Shown: positions 40,497 to 49,812, counted from the stretch's first letter. The stretch is DNA of 64,000 bases from Pseudomonas farsensis (GCF_014268805.2 NZ_JABWRF020000002.1:620001-684000), one strand, 5' to 3'. The notes: generated by a model from the letters alone, not told the origin. Program-made: numbers and translations.

Positions 40497-41546
40497 ATGA
40501 CGCCTATCCGTGGCCGCGGCACTGCCACCAACCCGCACAACCGCTTCGCCCCCAGCGTTTCAGTGGCTGAGGACGACGGCTGGCATCAGGAAGCCCCGCT
40601 CACCCAGGGCACCGAGGTGCGCATCGAAACGGCTAAAACCGTCATCTCACGCAACACCTCGCCCGACCTGCCCTTCGACCGCTCCATCAACCCCTATCGC
40701 GGCTGCGAACATGGTTGCATCTACTGCTACGCCCGCCCCAGCCACGCCTACTGGGACCTCTCCCCCGGCCTGGACTTCGAAACCAAGCTCATCGCCAAGA
40801 CCAACGCCGCCGAAGTGCTCGCCCAGCAGTTGAGCAAGCCGGGTTACGTCTGCGCACCGATCAACCTGGGCGCCAACACCGACCCCTACCAGCCCATTGA
40901 GCGCGAGCAGCAGCTCAGCCGGCGCCTGCTCGAAGTGCTGCTGCGTTTTCGCCACCCGGTCACGGTGGTCACCAAAGGTGCGCTGATCTTGCGCGACCTC
41001 GACCTGCTGGCCGAGCTTGCCAGCCACCGTCTGGTGCGGGTGATGATCAGCCTGACCACCCTGGATGACGAACTCAAGCGCGTGCTCGAACCCCGCGCCG
41101 CCGCCCCCAAGGCGCGCCTGCGGGCGATCCGCGTGTTGCGCGAGGCCGGGGTGCCGGTGGGCGTGCTGTGTTCGCCCATGATCCCGATGATCAACGACAG
41201 CGAGCTGGAGCAACTGCTGCAGGCGGCCAAGGCTGCTGGCGCACAGAGCGCGGCCTACATGATGCTGCGCCTGCCGTTGGAGGTGGCGCCGCTGTTCGAG
41301 CAGTGGTTGCACGACCACTACCCACAGCGCGCCGCCCATGTGCTGAGCCTGATCCGCCAGAGCCGGGGCGGCGAGCTGTACGACAGCCGCTTCGGCACCC
41401 GCATGCGCGGCGAAGGGGTATTTGCCGAGCTGCTTGAGCAGCGCTTTCGCAAGGCGTCGCGAAGCCTTGGCTTCGAGGGGCGTGAAGCGCTGGCGCTGGA
41501 CTGTTCGGCGTTTTGCCCGCCGGGGGAACAGATGGCGTTGTTCTGA
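40497..41546 (+). CDS. Radical SAM protein, PA0069 family
   Basis: This 349-residue protein has the iron-sulfur motif in YRGCEHGCIYCYARP (CxxxCxxC) and TLDDELKRVLEPR further on. It resembles the SplB-like 'Rv2578c/PA0069' group of radical SAM proteins, whose substrate is not known. PA0069 is listed in the P. aeruginosa LexA regulon, which fits the LexA box right upstream. No good ribosome site precedes the ATG at 40497, so the transcript may have a very short leader. Confidence 0.9.
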   Translation: MTPIRGRGTATNPHNRFAPSVSVAEDDGWHQEAPLTQGTEVRIETAKTVISRNTSPDLPFDRSINPYRGCEHGCIYCYARPSHAYWDLSPGLDFETKLIAKTNAAEVLAQQLSKPGYVCAPINLGANTDPYQPIEREQQLSRRLLEVLLRFRHPVTVVTKGALILRDLDLLAELASHRLVRVMISLTTLDDELKRVLEPRAAAPKARLRAIRVLREAGVPVGVLCSPMIPMINDSELEQLLQAAKAAGAQSAAYMMLRLPLEVAPLFEQWLHDHYPQRAAHVLSLIRQSRGGELYDSRFGTRMRGEGVFAELLEQRFRKASRSLGFEGREALALDCSAFCPPGEQMALF

Positions 41547-41557
41547 GGGTGGCCTGT

Positions 41558-41671
41558 GTAGGAGCGGCCTTGTGCCGCGAAAGGGGTGCGGGAGCACCCC
41601 CAGGAGTTATGCACCACTGATATCTCCCGGGGCTGCTACGCAGCCCTTTCGCGGCACAAGGCCGCTCCTAC
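41558..41671. repeat. Paired REP palindrome
   Basis: Two inverted GTAGGAGCGGCCTTGTGCCG units (C variant at the third-last base) sit between the convergent radical SAM and RTX genes. Confidence 0.9.
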
Positions 41672-41741
41672 AGAGAACGCGCAGAGACAATAGTGACGCA
41701 GCTCTCACGGTCTGGACCCACAGCCGCTCACCCTGTGGCAG

Positions 41742-44700
41742 TTACCGCCAGTTGGCTGCGAGCACCGGTTGCAAGGCCTGCGCGTGGGCCATATCGAAGT
41801 GGGTGAACGCAGGGTCTGCGGGTGCAAAGGCGGCCATGGCCTGGATCAGCGAGTCGGCATTGATACTCGCCAACTGCCGCACCGCCCCCGCACCGCCGTC
41901 CGCCAGGCCTTCACCTGGCTGCTGGAACCACAACTGCCCTGACAGCGCGGTTGCTGTTCCGCCCTCCGGGCTATCGGTGGTGTCGACAGGCTGCGCCTGG
42001 TCGGGCATGGCGAGGGCACTTCTGCGCTGGCGGTGCATCGGCGGCTCAGGCTGGCCGGTTTCGACCGGCAGGCGCTCGGTGGCAAAGATGAAGTCACCGG
42101 CATCGAGTTGAGCCACCTCCAGGGCGTCCAGATACAGCAGCTTCACCGGTTGCTCGGCGCCCCGCAGCACGGTTGTGCTCAGTTCCACACCGTGGATCTG
42201 CGCCACGCCGTTGATGGTGCTGCGGTTAAGCTTGGCAATGGCCAGATCCTCAAAACCGGTGACACCGACTTGGCTCAGGTCGATCTTGTCGACCCCATGG
42301 CGGAAGCCGCGCAGGGCATTGCTGTAATCCTTCGCATTGAGTTGGTGGCTGATCACGAAGCGGTCCGAGGTCGCGGTATCGTGGCTGTAGACCTTACCGG
42401 CCAAGGATGCGGCCAGCTTGCCATCGGCGCCAGGGCCCAGCGACACCCCTTCCCCACCGCCAGCCAGGACCACGACCCCAGCAACGCTACCCGCGTCTAT
42501 AGGCGCCTGGTTACTGCGGGCGTAGTGCTCCGGCGCGACAAAGCGGTCTTGGAACTGGAAGTTCGCAGCGCTGAGGTTCTGTACTGACTGTTCGCTCAAC
42601 TGGATGCTCTGGCCGCTGCCTAGCTCGATACGCACATCCGCGCCCTGCTGGCTGAGGTTGAGTTCGGCGAAAGTCTTGGCGCTGAAGCCAACCAGATTGA
42701 TGCGCTCCCCTTTGGCGGGCTCGAAACGGTGCAGGGTGTCCTGGCCGCCATCACGCCGATGAACCACAAACAAGTCGGCGCCACTGCCACCGGTGAGGCT
42801 GTTGATGCCGCGGCCACCGTTCAGCAGGGTGTCGGCGTTGCCGGCGACCAAGGTGTCGTTGCCGTCGCCGCTGATCAGGTTGTGCAGGCCGGTCGGGTTG
42901 GGCAGGCTCAGCGGCGCCCCGGCAATGCTGGCGATACCGGTATCCAACGCAATCTGCACATCCCCGCTGACCGCTGCCGCGTTGAGGGTGTTGCGCCCGC
43001 CGGCTGTGCCGCTGACGGCATCGTCCAACACGCCCCGAGCCGGCTGGTTGTTCAGCGAAGGGCGGTATTCGTCGGTATAGAAATAGCTGTCGTCGGCACT
43101 GGCCTTGCTGCCATTCACGCGCAGGGCCCAGTTATTGAGGGTTAGCGGCTGGCCATTGGTTGCGTCCTTGAGTTCCAGCGCCCAGGTACCCGCCGAACTT
43201 TCGCCGCGGTGGTGGGTGCTCATGAAGCTGTATTTGAACGCGCCGGAGTGGGGGTTGCCCACATCGGTGTCATCGCTGCCCGGCGCCTTGCCGGTACGGT
43301 CCAGCAGCACGCTGCGCACGCCAGCCGGTGACACCACGGCCATGGTGATATCGCCCAGGCGGCCGATATCGGCGTCAAAATCGACCTCCACATGCTCCAC
43401 CAACACCCCGGCTTGCAGCTGCAGCTCGGCGCGCACACTGCCGCCAGCGGCCAATGTCTGCCCCAGCGGCCCGCTGCTGGCGGCCAGAACGCCTTCATCT
43501 TCGCCCGTACTGCGGGCCATCCAGCTTTCGGCCAGGCGCACCGCCGCGCGTGCATCCACTTGGCCAAAGCCATAGTCATGGCTGGCATGCATACCACCGC
43601 CGTTCCAGTTGCGTGCGCCGTTGTCGCCCCACTGGGTGGTGCTGTCGTTGATCCAACGGGCCGACAGCGCCAGAATTTGCTGGACGTCGCGGTAACCCAG
43701 GTTGGGGTTGGCTTCGAGCATCAGCGCGGCAACGCCTGAGACGATCGGCGCGGCAAAGCTGGTGCCCTGCATGCTGCTGTAGTCGTTGCCGAAGGTCGAG
43801 CCGCGGTCGGTTTCAAGCTGGCGGCTGGTCGAAAACACATTGCTGCCCGGCGCCGATACCAGCAGGCTTGCGCCGGGGTTGCTGAAGGGCGCGGAGCCGA
43901 TGTTCAAGGTCGACAGGTCGCCCTGGGCGTTGATGGCGCCCACCTCGATCGAGAAGCGGGTGTTGTTGGTCAGTGAGCCTTGGGCAGTGCCGCCCTGCTC
44001 GCGCTCGTTGCCGCCGGCAGTGACGATTACTGTGCCCAGGCCGCCACGGCCGTTGTGCGCTGCATAGCGCGTGCTGGCCACCAGGGCGGTAGCGGTGTTG
44101 ACGGCGCTGCCGGTGAGGTTGCTCAAGGCAAAGTCGTTCTTGAAGCCCCAGCTGTGGTTGGCGACGTCATGGTTGAGCATGTGGCCCAGCGCGCTGAGGT
44201 CGTTGCCCTTGTTGGCCAGGTAGTAACCGCTGAGCGTCGCGCCATGGGCCACGCCGATGCCGCCCTGGTCGTTACGCGCGGCAACCATCACCCCGGCGAC
44301 CATGGTGGCGTGGTTGGACGCAAGCGCCGGCAGCACCCCCTTGTCACGCTGGGACTGCAGCCAGGCCGGGTCGACATTGGCGGCCAGGTCCGGGTGCTCG
44401 ATATCAAAAATTTCCGGCGCCGTGGCAAATTCGCCTCCGGGCTCGAACATGCCGATGCGCACGCCCTTGCCGCTGTAGTCGCGCCACACGGGCAGCACGT
44501 TGCTGTCGCTCAGGTACCACTGCTGCGCAGCCTGCGGGTCGCCTGGCATGCCGGGGTCGAGCAGCGCCACACTGGCGCGCATGGGCGCGGCCTGGCCGCT
44601 GCTCAGGTCGACCACCGAGGCGGCCGGGTTGCCCTGGGCATCGACGATGGCGTACTTGAACCCCATCATGCCGGTGTAGCCGGCCTCGGGAGTAAACAGC

Positions 44701-47336
44701 ACATCGCCCTGTTCGGTGAGGTTGACCGAGCCACCGCTGGCCTCACCCACGCTGTCGAGGCGCAAACCGCCCTGGCTGCCCAGCAGCAGGTCGTTGGCCA
44801 CCAGGCTGGCAGCGGTAATCAGGTGGGCGCGGTTGCGATTGAAGGGGGTGCCCTCCCAGTCGCTGTGCAGCACATCTGCCACGGGCATGGCGTTGGGGGT
44901 TTGCAGGTCGACGGCCGAAATATTCGAGAAATTCAGCTTCTGGATGTTTTTCAGGCTGACGGTACCGTCGCGGCCGCCCACCTTGTCGGCCACCTCATGG
45001 CCCTCGGCGGTGCGGGTGATGGTGTACTCGCCATGGGTGCCGTGCAACGTCACCAGGTTCACCCCGCCGTCGCCGTCGATGGTCGCATTGCCGTGGCCCA
45101 CCTCGATCACATCGTCGCTCGCCCCGCCAAAAATCCGGTCGGCGCCGCCGCCGGCGTGGATGATGCTGCCGCTTTCGGCGCCATAGATGGTGTCGCCGTT
45201 GGGGCCTGCATAGATCAACGCCTTGCCGCTGCCGCCGATGATGGTGTTGCGACCGCTGCCGCCCACCAGCACATCGGTGCCGCCCCCGCCGACCAGTATC
45301 GAATTGCCCGAGCCGCCCTTGAGAATTACCCCGTTGTGGCCGCCGCTAACCAGTTTGTCGTCACCGTCGCCGCCTTGGGCGACAGTCAGCCCGGCCTGTG
45401 CCAGGTTCAGCCTGACGCCTTGCTTGCCGACCACAATGGCCATGTCACGCCCGCCATTGCCGTGGATATTGGCCGGGTCGTCCGAAGCGCTGATGACGAA
45501 CACATCGTCACCCGCGCCGCCGTTGTAGGTGTTGCTGCCGGCACCACCGGTCAGCCAACTGCCAGCCGCTTTGGCGGTCAGCGTGTCGTCGCCGCTGCCG
45601 CCGTGCAGGTTGTCTACGCCAAGTGCCGTGGCATCCAGGGTTTCGCCGACCTCGCTCTGGCTGGCGAACACGCTAGTGGAGGTGGCGTTGGCGCCGTAGG
45701 TGGTCGAGGTCACGCGCACCCCGCTGCCCTCGGGGGTGACGGTGTTGCTGACCTGCTCGCCAAGAAAGTCCACCGCCAGCACCTCCTGCTGCTGGCCATT
45801 GCGGGTAAACGAGCCGGTGGCGATCACCTTGTTGCCATCCCGGGTCTGCGGCGCGCTCGAGGCCGGGCGCACGCTGATCTGGGTGATGCCCAGTTCGGCG
45901 AGGGTCTTCAGTTCGCCGCCATCGACCTTGGCATCGTGGCTGGCGTCGACCCATACCCGCAGCCTGTTCCACACCGGGTCGTTGGCATCGATCACCCCGT
46001 CCTGATTGCCATCCTCGCTGCCCAGCGCGGCAAAACCGTCCTTGAAGCGCTTCTCGCCGGCCGCGCCACCCACCCCGGGCTTGCCGCCGTAGTACTCGGA
46101 GAACATCTGGCTGACGTTGGCAACCTGCCCGCTGCCATCGTCAACTACCAGCATGCCCGTGCTGCGGTCGGCCCAGCCGCTGCGCTTGAGGGTGCCACTG
46201 TGGTCGGTGTCGAACAGCACGGCGTCGCGCAGGTCGGTCATGCGCACACCGTTGCCGGTGAGGTCCAGCAGCAAGGGGTCGACATAGGTGTTGATCTTCG
46301 CCTTGGTGGTCAGGTTGTTCACCGTCATCACGTTGTTCAGGCTGAAGTCCGGCTTCTGCGCCTCGGGCGCTGCGTAGAACGACGACAGATAACTGTTGGG
46401 CCGGGCATTCGGGTCGATCTGCACCTCGCCGGGGCGCACACCCCCCGTGGCCAGGCCGGCCATTTGCGAGGACGTGAAGTCGGTTTCGTTGAGAATGCCG
46501 CCGAGGGCGTAGACCGTGTCGGTGGGGGAACGCTTGATATAGCCGTTGCTCACGTCCAGTTGGGCTTGGCTTTCACCCTGGATTTTCTGTTGGGGTGTTG
46601 GGGATGCGGTAATGTCGACCTTGAGTATCTGGTTGAGGTCAGGTTGGTGCGCTGAGTTTTCGCGTGGGTCGAACCACTGGAACAGCTTGTAGGTGTTATC
46701 GGCAGCGAAATTTTGCAGTTCTTTGGCGACCTTCCAGGCGGGGAGTATATCCAAAGCATCGAAGCTGGAGACATACCGACCAAGCCCTGCAATATTTTGC
46801 GTAATTGAAACCGTTAGGTTTTTAACATATTCCACACCATCGCCAGGCACTTGCACAAAATCCCGACCAAGCCCGAAAGCCTCAATGGGAAGGCTGTCAG
46901 CCAGCGTGCCTGCCCAGTGCCAGTCTTCCAACTGTAGTGTATTGACTGCTGATAGCACATCTTCCTTGATGATTACATCGACCTCAGGGAACTCATGACT
47001 AAAGATTACTAAGTTGGCTACGTCAATGGCCAACTGGTCGGAGGCATTCTGGAATTCGGCATCCGATAGAGGCCGTCCTTTGGTCGCCGCGGCGAATTTC
47101 ATTGAGCCGCGAACAATTTCATTGAATAGAGACTTGTCGTTAGAATTTATCTTTCGCGCTGTTTCAAGCCAGTTAGAGGCGATGGTCAGGCTTTCGGCGG
47201 TTGACGTGTCAGGCGCCAAGGCTTTGTTCTGGTCGACAATATTCTTCAGGTAGAGATACATTGAGGGGTATTCGGCGGCATCTTTCAGTTTTTTGATTTC
47301 TGCTACTTGGTCTTCGGAAAGAGTGATTATAGGCAT
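41742..47336 (-). CDS. Large RTX protein with subtilisin-like protease and P domain (presumed T1SS substrate)
   Basis: This 1864-residue protein has no N-terminal signal peptide. Residues 1-240 are a unique, AT-richer module. Residues 350-455 hold LDLTGNGVRMTD and EF-hand-like DTDHSGTL and DGNQDGVID. RTX block 1 (about 575-760) has GGSGDDTL-type repeats, and 815-925 is cadherin-like. The S8 domain (940-1265) has His1009 in SNHATMVAGV, Asn1110 in the oxyanion hole and Ser1193 in GTSFAAP, but Glu965 where the catalytic Asp is expected (FEPGG). A proprotein-convertase P domain follows (1290-1410), then RTX block 2 (1485-1530) and a C-terminal export region. It is encoded downstream of A1 in the T1SS operon. 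The role (protease, adhesin or antibacterial effector) is open. Confidence 0.9.
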   Translation of the reverse strand: MPIITLSEDQVAEIKKLKDAAEYPSMYLYLKNIVDQNKALAPDTSTAESLTIASNWLETARKINSNDKSLFNEIVRGSMKFAAATKGRPLSDAEFQNASDQLAIDVANLVIFSHEFPEVDVIIKEDVLSAVNTLQLEDWHWAGTLADSLPIEAFGLGRDFVQVPGDGVEYVKNLTVSITQNIAGLGRYVSSFDALDILPAWKVAKELQNFAADNTYKLFQWFDPRENSAHQPDLNQILKVDITASPTPQQKIQGESQAQLDVSNGYIKRSPTDTVYALGGILNETDFTSSQMAGLATGGVRPGEVQIDPNARPNSYLSSFYAAPEAQKPDFSLNNVMTVNNLTTKAKINTYVDPLLLDLTGNGVRMTDLRDAVLFDTDHSGTLKRSGWADRSTGMLVVDDGSGQVANVSQMFSEYYGGKPGVGGAAGEKRFKDGFAALGSEDGNQDGVIDANDPVWNRLRVWVDASHDAKVDGGELKTLAELGITQISVRPASSAPQTRDGNKVIATGSFTRNGQQQEVLAVDFLGEQVSNTVTPEGSGVRVTSTTYGANATSTSVFASQSEVGETLDATALGVDNLHGGSGDDTLTAKAAGSWLTGGAGSNTYNGGAGDDVFVISASDDPANIHGNGGRDMAIVVGKQGVRLNLAQAGLTVAQGGDGDDKLVSGGHNGVILKGGSGNSILVGGGGTDVLVGGSGRNTIIGGSGKALIYAGPNGDTIYGAESGSIIHAGGGADRIFGGASDDVIEVGHGNATIDGDGGVNLVTLHGTHGEYTITRTAEGHEVADKVGGRDGTVSLKNIQKLNFSNISAVDLQTPNAMPVADVLHSDWEGTPFNRNRAHLITAASLVANDLLLGSQGGLRLDSVGEASGGSVNLTEQGDVLFTPEAGYTGMMGFKYAIVDAQGNPAASVVDLSSGQAAPMRASVALLDPGMPGDPQAAQQWYLSDSNVLPVWRDYSGKGVRIGMFEPGGEFATAPEIFDIEHPDLAANVDPAWLQSQRDKGVLPALASNHATMVAGVMVAARNDQGGIGVAHGATLSGYYLANKGNDLSALGHMLNHDVANHSWGFKNDFALSNLTGSAVNTATALVASTRYAAHNGRGGLGTVIVTAGGNEREQGGTAQGSLTNNTRFSIEVGAINAQGDLSTLNIGSAPFSNPGASLLVSAPGSNVFSTSRQLETDRGSTFGNDYSSMQGTSFAAPIVSGVAALMLEANPNLGYRDVQQILALSARWINDSTTQWGDNGARNWNGGGMHASHDYGFGQVDARAAVRLAESWMARSTGEDEGVLAASSGPLGQTLAAGGSVRAELQLQAGVLVEHVEVDFDADIGRLGDITMAVVSPAGVRSVLLDRTGKAPGSDDTDVGNPHSGAFKYSFMSTHHRGESSAGTWALELKDATNGQPLTLNNWALRVNGSKASADDSYFYTDEYRPSLNNQPARGVLDDAVSGTAGGRNTLNAAAVSGDVQIALDTGIASIAGAPLSLPNPTGLHNLISGDGNDTLVAGNADTLLNGGRGINSLTGGSGADLFVVHRRDGGQDTLHRFEPAKGERINLVGFSAKTFAELNLSQQGADVRIELGSGQSIQLSEQSVQNLSAANFQFQDRFVAPEHYARSNQAPIDAGSVAGVVVLAGGGEGVSLGPGADGKLAASLAGKVYSHDTATSDRFVISHQLNAKDYSNALRGFRHGVDKIDLSQVGVTGFEDLAIAKLNRSTINGVAQIHGVELSTTVLRGAEQPVKLLYLDALEVAQLDAGDFIFATERLPVETGQPEPPMHRQRRSALAMPDQAQPVDTTDSPEGGTATALSGQLWFQQPGEGLADGGAGAVRQLASINADSLIQAMAAFAPADPAFTHFDMAHAQALQPVLAANWR

Positions 47337-47339
47337 GGA

Positions 47340-47864
47340 CTATTCCTTGTTTATGATTGTTTTGTTTACGAATTTCATCACGAAGTCATCAGCTTCTAAA
47401 AAATCCATAAGACCTTTTTGATACTGATAATTGATCAGTATGCCTCTGTGCATTCTCTTGGCGACCCACGTGTGGCCACGGCTTCTAACATATACGCGCA
47501 CGCCGTCCTTGCCGTTGAAGGCGAAGATATCTTCTTGTGGTTCTCGATAGATGTCAGTGTTATTTTCAGTTCTTAGATACGTATTGTTGTCGATTGATGC
47601 TCCGAGGTTAAAGTTGGAACCGACATAGTAGATTCGGAGTTGAAATTTTGTACCTCTCCAGGAGTAGTCCTCTGCTTGACCCTGGGGGTAGCTTAGACGG
47701 ATAGGAATAATCTTTCCGCCCATGTAAGTTATGTTGCGGCACTGATTTTCGGGCAGGTTAAATTGGTAGGTGGTCTTGTTCCGTTCGTCCTTTAAAGTGC
47801 ATGCAAAGCTGCTACTCGCCCATGCAAGTGCTGGGGCTATTAGTAGCATGAGAAAGACTTTCAT
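47340..47864 (-). CDS. Family A exported protein, copy A1 (putative immunity/inhibitor)
   Basis: This 174-residue protein has the signal peptide MKVFLMLLIAPALAWASSSFA, then CTLKDERNKTTYQFNLPENQC, with two Cys that could pair. A beta-rich body with IRLSYPQGQAEDYSW and YREPQEDIFAF and a C-terminal helix (DFVMKFVNK) follow. I do not recognise the family. It ends 3 bases before the RTX start, so it is coupled to that gene. Because each copy abuts an RTX-like start, I infer a periplasmic protein that protects against, or inhibits, the secreted product. The body differs from A2/A3/A5 in the YYVGSNFNLG stretch. The sequence is visibly AT-richer than the core genome. Confidence 0.85.
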   Translation of the reverse strand: MKVFLMLLIAPALAWASSSFACTLKDERNKTTYQFNLPENQCRNITYMGGKIIPIRLSYPQGQAEDYSWRGTKFQLRIYYVGSNFNLGASIDNNTYLRTENNTDIYREPQEDIFAFNGKDGVRVYVRSRGHTWVAKRMHRGILINYQYQKGLMDFLEADDFVMKFVNKTIINKE

Positions 47865-48151
47865 TGTTGACCTGCTCTGCAAGTCTGGCCCGTCGATTCC
47901 TTAAGGGCAGCATTTCGGCTTAACCAGTGTGTTTGATTTAATTCTGGTGCCACTATAAAGTCTGTATTCAGCATCATAAATTCCAGCCCTCTCATCGCTC
48001 CCGCAAACTCTGCTGTACATGCTGTCGCAGCGGACTTGAAAAGTACCCAGTCAGTTTTCGTTCTGGGCTCAGCGCCAATGGACCTGCTAGATACTAGCGA
48101 TGCTGGCAGGCGCTTAATATTTATGCTCTCGGAGAAAGTAGCGCTAGGCAT
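47861..48151 (-). pseudogene. Orphan effector start fused to a decayed hlyD tail (after A2)
   Basis: The 96-codon frame begins MPSATFSESINIKRLPA, like the RTX start MPIITLSEDQ. At the DNA level, 47985-48090 then matches the 3' end of hlyD, but shifted in frame and with changes. Its last part matches the end of the C gene at the DNA level. It starts 3 bases after the A2 stop and overlaps the start of A1. I regard it as a recombination scar, not a functional gene. Confidence 0.7.
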
Positions 48152-48154
48152 AGC

Positions 48155-48679
48155 CTATTCCTCGCTTGTGATTGCTTTGTTTACGAATTGCATCACGAAG
48201 TCGTCAGCATCTGAGAACCCCATAAGATCTTTTTGGTACTGGTAAATAATCAGTATGCCTCTGTGCATTCTGTTAGCGAGCCAAGTGTGGCCACGATTTC
48301 TAACAAATATACGCACGCCGTCCTTGCCGTTGAAAGCGTAGGTATCTTCTTGTGGTTCCCGATATATATCAGTGTTATTTTCAGTTCGCAGGTAGGTGCT
48401 TTTATCGACTGATGTTTCGATGTTGTAGGTAGCATCTACGTAGTAAATGCGGAGACTGATTGTTGGACCTCTCCAGGAGTAGTCCACTGCTTGACCCTGT
48501 GGGTAGCTCAGACGAATAGGAATAATCCTTCCGTCCATGTACGTAATGGCACGGCATTGATAATCGGGTAAGTTTAATTGGTAGGTGGTCTTATTCCGTT
48601 CGTCGTTTAATGTGCATGCAAAGCTGCTGCTCGCCCATGCAAGTGGCGAGGCTATTAATAGGATAAGAAAAACTTTCAT
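48155..48679 (-). CDS. Family A exported protein, copy A2
   Basis: This 174-residue copy has the signal peptide MKVFLILLIASPLAWASSSFA, then the same two-Cys head (CTLNDERNKTTYQLNLPDYQC) and the body IPIRLSYPQGQAVDYSWRG. Its C-terminus, DFVMQFVNKAITSEE, is shared with A3 and A5. The real start is the ATG at 48679; a longer frame reaches upstream. An orphan start follows after 3 bases. Its role is inferred as for A1. Confidence 0.85.
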   Translation of the reverse strand: MKVFLILLIASPLAWASSSFACTLNDERNKTTYQLNLPDYQCRAITYMDGRIIPIRLSYPQGQAVDYSWRGPTISLRIYYVDATYNIETSVDKSTYLRTENNTDIYREPQEDTYAFNGKDGVRIFVRNRGHTWLANRMHRGILIIYQYQKDLMGFSDADDFVMQFVNKAITSEE

Positions 48680-48974
48680 TGGCCACCTGCTCCTCAAGTT
48701 GGCCCCATCGATTATTTAGGGGCGGAATTTGCGACTTAATGAATGTCCCTGGTTTTATTTTGTTGTTATTTTTAATGTTGTATTCTGCGTCATAAGCCCC
48801 GCCCCCTCTCCGCTCGTGCAAACTCTCCTGCATATGCTGTCGCAGCGGGCTGAGGCAGTAGCAGGTCACTGTTCGTTTGCCTGTTCCGGTTTCGGCACTC
48901 ATGGCGCTGCGAGGTAACATCGTTGCAGGTTGGCGCTGAATGCTTATGCTCTCGGAGAAAGTAGCGCTAGGCAT
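48591..48974 (-). pseudogene. Orphan effector start fused to an hlyD tail and C-gene end (after A3)
   Basis: The frame starts MPSATFSESISIQRQPA, then continues into YCLSPLRQHMQESLHER, which mirrors the HlyD C-terminus YFLSPLQQHVQESLRER. The HlyD stop codon is lost, so translation runs on through DAEYNI to KSQIPPLNNRWG, a match to the end of protein C. It overlaps the A2 start. It is a composite scar of three genes. Confidence 0.75.
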
Positions 48975-48977
48975 AGC

Positions 48978-49502
48978 CTATTCCTCGCTTGTGATTGCTT
49001 TGTTTACGAATTGCATCACGAAGTCGTCAGCATCTGAGAGTCCCATAAGATCTTTTTGATACTGGTAAATAATCAGTATGCCTCTATGCATTCTTCTAGC
49101 GAGCCACGTGTGGCCACGATTTCTAACAAATACGCGCACGCCGTCCTTGCCGCTTAAGGCTAAGATGTCTTCTTGTGGCGCTCGATAGATGTCAATGTTA
49201 TTTTCGGTTCGTAGATAGGTGCTTTTATCGATTGATGCTTCGATGTTATAGGTAGCATCTACGTAGTAGATAAGGAGACTAATTTTTTGACCTCTCCAGG
49301 AATAATCCACTGCTTGACCCTGGGGATAGCTCAGACGAACAGGAATAATCCTTCCGTCCATGTACGTAATGGCGCGGCATTGATCGTCGGGTAAGTTTAA
49401 TTGGTAGGTGATCTTATTCCGTTCGTCGTTTAATGTGCATGCAAAGCTGCTGCTCGCCCATGCAAGTGCTGAGGCCATTAATAGGTTAAGAAAGACTTTC
49501 AT
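48978..49502 (-). CDS. Family A exported protein, copy A3
   Basis: This 174-residue copy has the signal peptide MKVFLNLLMASALAWASSSFA and a head CTLNDERNKITYQLNLPDDQC. The long stretch YYVDATYNIEASIDKSTYLR is shared exactly with A5 although their N-termini differ. The orphan start follows 3 bases after its stop, and protein C precedes it. Its role is inferred as for A1. Confidence 0.85.
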   Translation of the reverse strand: MKVFLNLLMASALAWASSSFACTLNDERNKITYQLNLPDDQCRAITYMDGRIIPVRLSYPQGQAVDYSWRGQKISLLIYYVDATYNIEASIDKSTYLRTENNIDIYRAPQEDILALSGKDGVRVFVRNRGHTWLARRMHRGILIIYQYQKDLMGLSDADDFVMQFVNKAITSEE

Positions 49503-49521
49503 TGGTCACCTGCTCTTCAAG

Positions 49522-49812
49522 TTAGCCCCATCGATTACTTAGAGCCGGGATTTGCGAATTAACAGCAGTTACCCTATAAGCAAAATCATCGTGGGTACTC
49601 ACGTACCCCTCCCCAAAAGGCTCGGCATAGCGTGATACAAAACCGTAGCGCTCTGGAGAATTAACCCCGTCACTAATGGAATGCCAAATTTGGCCCGTGG
49701 TCGAAGAAGTTAAATCTCCTGCTTTACTGTCGCCCTTATTTTCATGGTGTTCGTATGGAGCGCCTGCTTCAGCGACTTTAAATGTCACGGTAAATGTTTT
49801 TGTGGATGTCAT
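49522..49812 (-). CDS. Small protein C of the array
   Basis: This 96-residue protein has no signal peptide or membrane segment. Its central pattern, GQIWHSISDGVNSPERYGF then GEGYVSTHDDFAYRV, resembles the first half of a domain I recall from large Pseudomonas effector-like proteins (G-H-x-W-x-S, YGF, GxGxV, D). The second half with its Cys is absent, so it may be a truncated toxin or a separate gene. It lies between B1 and A3; degraded copies of its 3' end recur upstream of A2 and A1. Its function is unknown. Confidence 0.65.
   Translation of the reverse strand: MTSTKTFTVTFKVAEAGAPYEHHENKGDSKAGDLTSSTTGQIWHSISDGVNSPERYGFVSRYAEPFGEGYVSTHDDFAYRVTAVNSQIPALSNRWG

Noticed and set aside
44900-45600. 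Short direct repeats in the RTX gene as a possible CRISPR or satellite
   Set aside because: They are in frame, imperfect 27-base units that encode GGxGxDxL calcium-binding repeats.
43980-46655. An 891-codon open frame antisense to the RTX gene
   Set aside because: The Gly/Asp/Ala-rich repeats of the RTX gene produce long antisense frames; there is no ribosome site or domain.
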